Assembly: GCA_949126835.1 (NCBI GenBank)
Contig: OX421499.1
Location: 11,663,200 to 11,727,199, forward strand
Reading direction: 5' to 3'
DNA from: Anisus vortex
Taxonomy: Eukaryota > Mollusca > Gastropoda > Planorbidae
Length of the DNA stretch: 64,000 nt
In this document: in pieces, positions 54,016-64,000 of the stretch
Layout of the letters: every line of letters begins with the position of its first letter
Numbering within the stretch: the first letter of the stretch is position 1
Position numbers and translations under genes: made by a program
Notes under the pieces: generated by a model
Told to the model about the DNA's origin: nothing
The model's input: only the letters and a program-made list of their open reading frames with translations
The model's database searches: none

Positions 54016-54508
54016 ATCTACAGCCTATCTATCTGATGCTCATGGCCGGCCGCTGCTGCTTAAGTGAGTGATTGCGCAGATTATTCTTTTTCATTCCATT
54101 TTATTCGCTTCAGTTTCAGTTTTCAGGCGGCGTTTTGTTGTGTTTTTTTTTAGATACATATTATTATTATATATAATTTGGCAGTCAAGGGGATAACCTG
54201 GTCTGGGAAAAAACGGGGGGAAATAACTACGGAATTAAGGAAGAAGAGGTATACAATTTGAACTCTCCTGTCGTAAAAAATAACTTGAAATACTATCGCG
54301 ATGAAAACGTAACGGCGATTCGTTAAACATTTTTTCCAGACTTGAATTGAAAATACATTTTTCGCACAATTTAGGCACTTTATTCTTTATGCATCAATTA
54401 TTTATATTTTTTTAATTACTAGGTTTTTAGCAAGATAAGCAATTAGTCGATAGGCATTATTTATACAGAGTCCAGTCCAAAGGCGTCGAATTTCCCTCTC
54501 AGTTGTCT

Positions 54509-54628
54509 TCACTCTGGCTTCCCCACACAACGTGTAAATCTTTCGCCTTTTACTAAAGATTTCCGTGTGGAGGAGCAAATTAATGAGTCTAATACTCAAT
54601 TTTTCATCCCCTACGTTGCAGTAGGGTA
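54509..54628 (+). ncRNA. U5 snRNA, array copy 7
   Basis: Complete; the next spacer again shows the expanded AT tract seen after U5 copy 3, four units earlier. Confidence 0.93.
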
Positions 54629-54682
54629 GTATTAACTAATAATTATGAATGGTACACGCAAACACATGCTGCTTGCTTTGTT

Positions 54683-54722
<40 letters not shown>

Positions 54723-55327
54723 TGTTTGTTTCTATTTTTACCATATTTTTAATTTTCGCTACATTGGTCGAAAAGGAGTAACTAGATTACACCCCTCCCC
54801 TCCCCCCCCCTCCCCACCCCCATGATATTCCACGCAACTAAGTACACAAGCTGTGCTCCAATGGTCAAGGTGTCGCGCCTTATTACGCAAGACTCAAATT
54901 ACTTTGATCGTCTGCCCGCAGGCATGTTACAAGCGACACCCGACCTGGTCTAGACATCACTAGTATGTGTTAGACTTCTCAGGACCCTCCCGCACCCACC
55001 CAGTTCTAACTTGTAATGCCACAGAAGACCCTTCCCCCTCCCCCCCCCCCCACACACACACACGCCATTCCAGCGATACTGTCGAATATTGACATACTCG
55101 AAGACGATATGAAGCAAAGAATAGAGAGCTGTATTCGCGCATTTTCAAGTTTAATTTAATTACGTCTGCGTAGTAATGTTGTGTATATTTCATGTTGGGA
55201 ATCGGAAATCGGTGAGTGGACATTAACTCATTCTCATTTTGTCTGCCTTTATTTAACTGTGTGTCATAAACTTTAATTTTAAATATATATATATTTTTAT
55301 TTTTTGTTAAATGTTGTTTTTTTTTTT

Positions 55328-55370
<43 letters not shown>

Positions 55371-55939
55371 CGGACTGTTGAAATACATCTTTAATCTAGG
55401 GTGTAGGCTTACCGTAGAATATATATTTCTAAATCTATACTATATGTATTTTATATTATATATTATATATATATATATATATGAATAGCGCTGGAAATAG
55501 ATATAAAGAGCCATAAAGAGCCATAAAGAGACAATGGAGCCATAAAGAGCCGTATCGTAAAGCGATTCAATAACATGCTGCTTTGTTTTTTTTTTTTTTA
55601 AATAATTTTGACCCATTTTTTTGACCAATTTTTCCTACACTGGTCAAAAGGAAGTAACTAGAATACATCCGCTCTTGCGATTAAGGGACTGCAACGCATG
55701 GCAGACTCTTAAAACGCTATACCGAACTCAGCTGATGGTCATGAAATTTATTTTTTTCCGCCACAGTTTGAAAACTTTTAAAAATAGAACGCCGTCACTG
55801 GACCACTCACCTCTGAACGCTACGTTTACAATTTGTATTTGTTCCGGCCAACATGCGTTTGTTTATTTAATTAATGAGCAATAAACAATATTTATACTAT
55901 GCCTCTTTGGTAGTCGACTTTTTTTCCTCTTTCACTTGT

Positions 55940-56127
55940 ATCGCTTCTCGGCCTTTTGGCTAAGATCAAAGTGTAGTATCTGTTCTTATCAGCTTAATAT
56001 CTGATACGTGGCTCATTGAGTCACTACGATATTAAACTGATTTTTGGAACTGGGTGAGATGTCCGGGGCTTGCTCCGCTCTCGCCACGGGTCGACCTGGT
56101 CTTGCAGTCCTTCCAGGAACGGCCCAT
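55940..56127 (+). ncRNA. U2 snRNA, array copy 8
   Basis: Complete; period 2,587 bp from copy 7. Confidence 0.97.
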
Positions 56128-56372
56128 CATTTTTTCAAAATAAAGACGAACGGGGCAAAACCTATCTCCAACGCTATATATATTCATTATATAGTATCCC
56201 TTTCCTGCCGTGCCGCGCCGTGCCGTGCCGTGCTGCGCGCCCCCCACCCCTATTACTCACTCCTTTCTTTATTATATACTGTCGCGTGCCGCACCGCACG
56301 CACAATAAATCGTTGTGATTTATTTTTCTTTGCAGTTTCAACAGAATGTGAATAGAATGTGAATATCTACAG

Positions 56373-56602
56373 CAGGGGTCGGCAACCCACGGAACGCGTG
56401 CCACACTTGGCCGCGGCGAGGAATTTTAAATGGCAGCCTTTTTAATAAAAGTCTTTTCTACAACTACAAGAAAATGTATTGCTACAGCTACAGCTACAGC
56501 TACAGTAGGATGACGTTTGGGCTCTTGGCACGCTGACTGTTATCAAATTGGAAATCATACTTTGACTGTTATCAAAAGGTTGAACCCACCCAGCCGCCCT
56601 TG
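56373..56602. mobile_element. hAT-type MITE, array unit 8
   Basis: Same insertion as in unit 1. Confidence 0.9.
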
Positions 56603-57095
56603 ATCTACAGCCTATCTATCTGATGCTCATGGCCGGCCGCTGCTGCTTAAGTGAGTGATTGCGCAGATTATTCTTTTTCATTCCATTTTATTCGCTTCAG
56701 TTTCAGTTTTCAGGCGGCGTTTTGTTGTGTTTTTTTTTAGATACATATTATTATTATATATAATTTGGCAGTCAAGGGGATAACCTGGTCTGGGAAAAAA
56801 CGGGGGGAAATAACTACGGAATTAAGGAAGAAGAGGTATACAATTTGAACTCTCCTGTCGTAAAAAATAACTTGAAATACTATCGCGATGAAAACGTAAC
56901 GGCGATTCGTTAAACATTTTTTCCAGACTTGAATTGAAAATACATTTTTCGCACAATTTAGGCACTTTATTCTTTATGCATCAATTATTTATATTTTTTT
57001 AATTACTAGGTTTTTAGCAAGATAAGCAATTAGTCGATAGGCATTATTTATACAGAGTCCAGTCCAAAGGCGTCGAATTTCCCTCTCAGTTGTCT

Positions 57096-57215
57096 TCACT
57101 CTGGCTTCCCCACACAACGTGTAAATCTTTCGCCTTTTACTAAAGATTTCCGTGTGGAGGAGCAAATTAATGAGTCTAATACTCAATTTTTCATCCCCTA
57201 CGTTGCAGTAGGGTA
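57096..57215 (+). ncRNA. U5 snRNA, array copy 8
   Basis: Complete. Confidence 0.93.
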
Positions 57216-57269
57216 GTATTAACTAATAATTATGAATGGTACACGCAAACACATGCTGCTTGCTTTGTT

Positions 57270-57308
<39 letters not shown>

Positions 57309-57913
57309 TGTTTGTTTCTATTTTTACCATATTTTTAATTTTCGCTACATTGGTCGAAAAGGAGTAACTAGATTACACCCCTCCCCTCCCCCCCCTCCCC
57401 ACCCCCATGATATTCCACGCAACTAAGTACACAAGCTGTGCTCCAATGGTCAAGGTGTCGCGCCTTATTACGCAAGACTCAAATTACTTTGATCGTCTGC
57501 CCGCAGGCATGTTACAAGCGACACCCGACCTGGTCTAGACATCACTAGTATGTGTTAGACTTCTCAGGACCCTCCCGCACCCACCCAGTTCTAACTTGTA
57601 ATGCCACAGAAGACCCTTCCCCCTCCCCCCCCCCCCCACACACACACACGCCATTCCAGCGATACTGTCGAATATTGACATACTCGAAGACGATATGAAG
57701 CAAAGAATAGAGAGCTGTATTCGCGCATTTTCAAGTTTAATTTAATTACGTCTGCGTAGTAATGTTGTGTATATTTCATGTTGGGAATCGGAAATCGGTG
57801 AGTGGACATTAACTCATTCTCATTTTGTCTGCCTTTATTTAACTGTGTGTCATAAACTTTAATTTTAAATATATATATATTTTTATTTTTTGTTAAATGT
57901 TGTTTTTTTTTTT

Positions 57914-57956
<43 letters not shown>

Positions 57957-58521
57957 CGGACTGTTGAAATACATCTTTAATCTAGGGTGTAGGCTTACCG
58001 TAGAATATATATTTCTAAATCTATACTATATGTATTTTATATTATATATTATATATATATATATGAATAGCGCTGGAAATAGATATAAAGAGCCATAAAG
58101 AGCCATAAAGAGACAATGGAGCCATAAAGAGCCGTATCGTAAAGCGATTCAATAACATGCTGCTTTGTTTTTTTTTTTTTTAAATAATTTTGACCCATTT
58201 TTTTGACCAATTTTTCCTACACTGGTCAAAAGGAAGTAACTAGAATACATCCGCTCTTGCGATTAAGGGACTGCAACGCATGGCAGACTCTTAAAACGCT
58301 ATACCGAACTCAGCTGATGGTCATGAAATTTATTTTTTTCCGCCACAGTTTGAAAACTTTTAAAAATAGAACGCCGTCACTGGACCACTCACCTCTGAAC
58401 GCTACGTTTACAATTTGTATTTGTTCCGGCCAACATGCGTTTGTTTATTTAATTAATGAGCAATAAACAATATTTATACTATGCCTCTTTGGTAGTCGAC
58501 TTTTTTTCCTCTTTCACTTGT

Positions 58522-58709
58522 ATCGCTTCTCGGCCTTTTGGCTAAGATCAAAGTGTAGTATCTGTTCTTATCAGCTTAATATCTGATACGTGGCTCATTG
58601 AGTCACTACGATATTAAACTGATTTTTGGAACTGGGTGAGATGTCCGGGGCTTGCTCCGCTCTCGCCACGGGTCGACCTGGTCTTGCAGTCCTTCCAGGA
58701 ACGGCCCAT
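58522..58709 (+). ncRNA. U2 snRNA, array copy 9
   Basis: Complete. Confidence 0.97.
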
Positions 58710-58954
58710 CATTTTTTCAAAATAAAGACGAACGGGGCAAAACCTATCTCCAACGCTATATATATTCATTATATAGTATCCCTTTCCTGCCGTGCCGCGC
58801 CGTGCCGTGCCGTGCTGCGCGCCCCCCACCCCTATTACTCACTCCTTTCTTTATTATATACTGTCGCGTGCCGCACCGCACGCACAATAAATCGTTGTGA
58901 TTTATTTTTCTTTGCAGTTTCAACAGAATGTGAATAGAATGTGAATATCTACAG

Positions 58955-59184
58955 CAGGGGTCGGCAACCCACGGAACGCGTGCCACACTTGGCCGCGGCG
59001 AGGAATTTTAAATGGCAGCCTTTTTAATAAAAGTCTTTTCTACAACTACAAGAAAATGTATTGCTACAGCTACAGCTACAGCTACAGTAGGATGACGTTT
59101 GGGCTCTTGGCACGCTGACTGTTATCAAATTGGAAATCATACTTTGACTGTTATCAAAAGGTTGAACCCACCCAGCCGCCCTTG
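58955..59184. mobile_element. hAT-type MITE, array unit 9
   Basis: Same insertion as in unit 1. Confidence 0.9.
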
Positions 59185-59677
59185 ATCTACAGCCTATCTA
59201 TCTGATGCTCATGGCCGGCCGCTGCTGCTTAAGTGAGTGATTGCGCAGATTATTCTTTTTCATTCCATTTTATTCGCTTCAGTTTCAGTTTTCAGGCGGC
59301 GTTTTGTTGTGTTTTTTTTTAGATACATATTATTATTATATATAATTTGGCAGTCAAGGGGATAACCTGGTCTGGGAAAAAACGGGGGGAAATAACTACG
59401 GAATTAAGGAAGAAGAGGTATACAATTTGAACTCTCCTGTCGTAAAAAATAACTTGAAATACTATCGCGATGAAAACGTAACGGCGATTCGTTAAACATT
59501 TTTTCCAGACTTGAATTGAAAATACATTTTTCGCACAATTTAGGCACTTTATTCTTTATGCATCAATTATTTATATTTTTTTAATTACTAGGTTTTTAGC
59601 AAGATAAGCAATTAGTCGATAGGCATTATTTATACAGAGTCCAGTCCAAAGGCGTCGAATTTCCCTCTCAGTTGTCT

Positions 59678-59797
59678 TCACTCTGGCTTCCCCACACAAC
59701 GTGTAAATCTTTCGCCTTTTACTAAAGATTTCCGTGTGGAGGAGCAAATTAATGAGTCTAATACTCAATTTTTCATCCCCTACGTTGCAGTAGGGTA
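59678..59797 (+). ncRNA. U5 snRNA, array copy 9
   Basis: Complete; the following poly-T tract carries a single C at 59,877. Confidence 0.93.
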
Positions 59798-60495
59798 GTA
59801 TTAACTAATAATTATGAATGGTACACGCAAACACATGCTGCTTGCTTTGTTGAGTTTTTTTTTTTTTTTTTTTTTTCTTTTTTTTTTTTGTGTTTGTTTC
59901 TATTTTTACCATATTTTTAATTTTCGCTACATTGGTCGAAAAGGAGTAACTAGATTACACCCCTCCCCTCCCCCCCCCTCCCCACCCCCATGATATTCCA
60001 CGCAACTAAGTACACAAGCTGTGCTCCAATGGTCAAGGTGTCGCGCCTTATTACGCAAGACTCAAATTACTTTGATCGTCTGCCCGCAGGCATGTTACAA
60101 GCGACACCCGACCTGGTCTAGACATCACTAGTATGTGTTAGACTTCTCAGGACCCTCCCGCACCCACCCAGTTCTAACTTGTAATGCCACAGAAGACCCT
60201 TCCCCCTCCCCCCCCCCCCACACACACACACGCCATTCCAGCGATACTGTCGAATATTGACATACTCGAAGACGATATGAAGCAAAGAATAGAGAGCTGT
60301 ATTCGCGCATTTTCAAGTTTAATTTAATTACGTCTGCGTAGTAATGTTGTGTATATTTCATGTTGGGAATCGGAAATCGGTGAGTGGACATTAACTCATT
60401 CTCATTTTGTCTGCCTTTATTTAACTGTGTGTCATAAACTTTAATTTTAAATATATATATATTTTTATTTTTTGTTAAATGTTGTTTTTTTTTTT

Positions 60496-60538
<43 letters not shown>

Positions 60539-61103
60539 CGGACTGTTGAAATACATCTTTAATCTAGGGTGTAGGCTTACCGTAGAATATATATTTCTAA
60601 ATCTATACTATATGTATTTTATATTATATATTATATATATATATATGAATAGCGCTGGAAATAGATATAAAGAGCCATAAAGAGCCATAAAGAGACAATG
60701 GAGCCATAAAGAGCCGTATCGTAAAGCGATTCAATAACATGCTGCTTTGTTTTTTTTTTTTTTAAATAATTTTGACCCATTTTTTTGACCAATTTTTCCT
60801 ACACTGGTCAAAAGGAAGTAACTAGAATACATCCGCTCTTGCGATTAAGGGACTGCAACGCATGGCAGACTCTTAAAACGCTATACCGAACTCAGCTGAT
60901 GGTCATGAAATTTATTTTTTTCCGCCACAGTTTGAAAACTTTTAAAAATAGAACGCCGTCACTGGACCACTCACCTCTGAACGCTACGTTTACAATTTGT
61001 ATTTGTTCCGGCCAACATGCGTTTGTTTATTTAATTAATGAGCAATAAACAATATTTATACTATGCCTCTTTGGTAGTCGACTTTTTTTCCTCTTTCACT
61101 TGT

Positions 61104-61291
61104 ATCGCTTCTCGGCCTTTTGGCTAAGATCAAAGTGTAGTATCTGTTCTTATCAGCTTAATATCTGATACGTGGCTCATTGAGTCACTACGATATTAAA
61201 CTGATTTTTGGAACTGGGTGAGATGTCCGGGGCTTGCTCCGCTCTCGCCACGGGTCGACCTGGTCTTGCAGTCCTTCCAGGAACGGCCCAT
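61104..61291 (+). ncRNA. U2 snRNA, array copy 10
   Basis: Complete. Confidence 0.97.
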
Positions 61292-61536
61292 CATTTTTTC
61301 AAAATAAAGACGAACGGGGCAAAACCTATCTCCAACGCTATATATATTCATTATATAGTATCCCTTTCCTGCCGTGCCGCGCCGTGCCGTGCCGTGCTGC
61401 GCGCCCCCCACCCCTATTACTCACTCCTTTCTTTATTATATACTGTCGCGTGCCGCACCGCACGCACAATAAATCGTTGTGATTTATTTTTCTTTGCAGT
61501 TTCAACAGAATGTGAATAGAATGTGAATATCTACAG

Positions 61537-61766
61537 CAGGGGTCGGCAACCCACGGAACGCGTGCCACACTTGGCCGCGGCGAGGAATTTTAAATGGCAG
61601 CCTTTTTAATAAAAGTCTTTTCTACAACTACAAGAAAATGTATTGCTACAGCTACAGCTACAGCTACAGTAGGATGACGTTTGGGCTCTTGGCACGCTGA
61701 CTGTTATCAAATTGGAAATCATACTTTGACTGTTATCAAAAGGTTGAACCCACCCAGCCGCCCTTG
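61537..61766. mobile_element. hAT-type MITE, array unit 10
   Basis: Same insertion as in unit 1. Confidence 0.9.
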
Positions 61767-62259
61767 ATCTACAGCCTATCTATCTGATGCTCATGGCCGG
61801 CCGCTGCTGCTTAAGTGAGTGATTGCGCAGATTATTCTTTTTCATTCCATTTTATTCGCTTCAGTTTCAGTTTTCAGGCGGCGTTTTGTTGTGTTTTTTT
61901 TTAGATACATATTATTATTATATATAATTTGGCAGTCAAGGGGATAACCTGGTCTGGGAAAAAACGGGGGGAAATAACTACGGAATTAAGGAAGAAGAGG
62001 TATACAATTTGAACTCTCCTGTCGTAAAAAATAACTTGAAATACTATCGCGATGAAAACGTAACGGCGATTCGTTAAACATTTTTTCCAGACTTGAATTG
62101 AAAATACATTTTTCGCACAATTTAGGCACTTTATTCTTTATGCATCAATTATTTATATTTTTTTAATTACTAGGTTTTTAGCAAGATAAGCAATTAGTCG
62201 ATAGGCATTATTTATACAGAGTCCAGTCCAAAGGCGTCGAATTTCCCTCTCAGTTGTCT

Positions 62260-62379
62260 TCACTCTGGCTTCCCCACACAACGTGTAAATCTTTCGCCTT
62301 TTACTAAAGATTTCCGTGTGGAGGAGCAAATTAATGAGTCTAATACTCAATTTTTCATCCCCTACGTTGCAGTAGGGTA
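62260..62379 (+). ncRNA. U5 snRNA, array copy 10
   Basis: Complete; its poly-T tract carries a C at 62,459, shared with the neighbouring unit only. Confidence 0.93.
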
Positions 62380-63073
62380 GTATTAACTAATAATTATGAA
62401 TGGTACACGCAAACACATGCTGCTTGCTTTGTTGAGTTTTTTTTTTTTTTTTTTTTTTCTTTTTTTTTTTTGTGTTTGTTTCTATTTTTACCATATTTTT
62501 AATTTTCGCTACATTGGTCGAAAAGGAGTAACTAGATTACACCCCTCCCCTCCCCCCCCCTCCCCACCCCCATGATATTCCACGCAACTAAGTACACAAG
62601 CTGTGCTCCAATGGTCAAGGTGTCGCGCCTTATTACGCAAGACTCAAATTACTTTGATCGTCTGCCCGCAGGCATGTTACAAGCGACACCCGACCTGGTC
62701 TAGACATCACTAGTATGTGTTAGACTTCTCAGGACCCTCCCGCACCCACCCAGTTCTAACTTGTAATGCCACAGAAGACCCTTCCCCCTCCCCCCCCCCC
62801 CACACACACACACGCCATTCCAGCGATACTGTCGAATATTGACATACTCGAAGACGATATGAAGCAAAGAATAGAGAGCTGTATTCGCGCATTTTCAAGT
62901 TTAATTTAATTACGTCTGCGTAGTAATGTTGTGTATATTTCATGTTGGGAATCGGAAATCGGTGAGTGGACATTAACTCATTCTCATTTTGTCTGCCTTT
63001 ATTTAACTGTGTGTCATAAACTTTAATTTTAAATATATATATATTTTTATTTTTTGTTAAATGTTGTTTTTTT

Positions 63074-63120
<47 letters not shown>

Positions 63121-63685
63121 CGGACTGTTGAAATACATCTTTAATCTAGGGTGTAGGCTTACCGTAGAATATATATTTCTAAATCTATACTATATGTATT
63201 TTATATTATATATTATATATATATATATGAATAGCGCTGGAAATAGATATAAAGAGCCATAAAGAGCCATAAAGAGACAATGGAGCCATAAAGAGCCGTA
63301 TCGTAAAGCGATTCAATAACATGCTGCTTTGTTTTTTTTTTTTTTAAATAATTTTGACCCATTTTTTTGACCAATTTTTCCTACACTGGTCAAAAGGAAG
63401 TAACTAGAATACATCCGCTCTTGCGATTAAGGGACTGCAACGCATGGCAGACTCTTAAAACGCTATACCGAACTCAGCTGATGGTCATGAAATTTATTTT
63501 TTTCCGCCACAGTTTGAAAACTTTTAAAAATAGAACGCCGTCACTGGACCACTCACCTCTGAACGCTACGTTTACAATTTGTATTTGTTCCGGCCAACAT
63601 GCGTTTGTTTATTTAATTAATGAGCAATAAACAATATTTATACTATGCCTCTTTGGTAGTCGACTTTTTTTCCTCTTTCACTTGT

Positions 63686-63873
63686 ATCGCTTCTCGGCCT
63701 TTTGGCTAAGATCAAAGTGTAGTATCTGTTCTTATCAGCTTAATATCTGATACGTGGCTCATTGAGTCACTACGATATTAAACTGATTTTTGGAACTGGG
63801 TGAGATGTCCGGGGCTTGCTCCGCTCTCGCCACGGGTCGACCTGGTCTTGCAGTCCTTCCAGGAACGGCCCAT
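63686..63873 (+). ncRNA. U2 snRNA, array copy 11
   Basis: Complete; the window ends 127 bp downstream, within the GCCGT/C-rich stretch. Confidence 0.97.
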
Positions 63874-64000
63874 CATTTTTTCAAAATAAAGACGAACGGG
63901 GCAAAACCTATCTCCAACGCTATATATATTCATTATATAGTATCCCTTTCCTGCCGTGCCGCGCCGTGCCGTGCCGTGCTGCGCGCCCCCCACCCCTATT

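Larger units (their letters stand above)
36479..64000 (+). repeat. U2-U5 snRNA tandem array, ~2,582-bp unit
   Basis: Ten full periods measured between U2 starts: 2582, 2582, 2586, 2582, 2581, 2582, 2587, 2582, 2582 and 2582 bp. Each unit contains U2, its 3' box, a GCCGT run, the hAT-type MITE, U5, and a spacer with poly-T, C-runs, a GT microsatellite, an AT tract and ATAAAGAGCC repeats. Differences between units are almost only microsatellite lengths, which indicates strong homogenisation. The array continues past the right edge. Confidence 0.97.

Noticed and set aside
36479..64000. CRISPR-like regular repetition
   Set aside because: Unit length of 2.58 kb with snRNA genes in a eukaryotic genome; no short repeats with unique spacers.

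Overview
This is eukaryotic (metazoan) genomic DNA: spliceosomal snRNA genes, poly(A)-tailed non-LTR retrotransposons, spliced genes and cut-and-paste DNA transposons. The species cannot be named. The U2 gene reads ATCAAAGTG just upstream of its branch-point pairing motif; as I recall this resembles invertebrate (e.g. arthropod) U2 more than vertebrate U2, so an invertebrate is a reasonable but unproven guess.

The backbone of the window is a tandem repeat of about 2,582 bp carrying one U2 snRNA gene and one U5 snRNA gene in the same orientation. From 36,479 to the right edge there are 11 intact U2 and 10 intact U5 genes, nearly identical between units. Each unit also holds the same 230-bp hAT-type MITE with a perfect 8-bp target duplication. 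To the left the same unit is broken up by retrotransposons. In 1-7,091 it lies on the minus strand, and in 24,058-36,478 on the plus strand. The two orientations form a large inverted repeat (1-~5,025 against 19,001-~26,050, about 1% diverged where compared) with a 200-bp assembly gap (18,801-19,000) near its centre.

The retrotransposons are APE-type, two-ORF elements of the Tx1/Keno kind: ORF1 has a CCHC knuckle, and ORF2 has an endonuclease, a reverse transcriptase and a C-terminal CCHC motif. One set (A at 25,415-33,127; A' at 1-602; B at 7,092-11,371) sits in U2 after nt 25 / before nt 34-35. A second set (C at 2,088-5,836; C' at 19,001-21,983; F at 21,993-24,057; E at 33,459-36,478; and a short insert D at 5,847-5,974) sits in U5 immediately before GATTTCCGTG, with 9-10 bp target duplications and nested head-to-tail insertions. 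The U2 and U5 target sites align without gaps over 26 bp (17 identical), and the cuts fall at equivalent positions. E and F carry ORF1 but no ORF2. All copies seen here are damaged.

Between the two arms lies a Kolobok-like DNA transposon (11,481-18,754, TTAA at both ends). It has two convergent spliced genes: a decayed THAP-DDE transposase on the plus strand, and on the minus strand an apparently intact 3-exon gene for a 176-residue protein with the cysteine-rich cytoplasmic 'ballast' domain known from P2X7 receptors. No ordinary host protein-coding gene was found; the short open frames in the U2/U5 array are chance readings of snRNA, microsatellite and spacer sequence.
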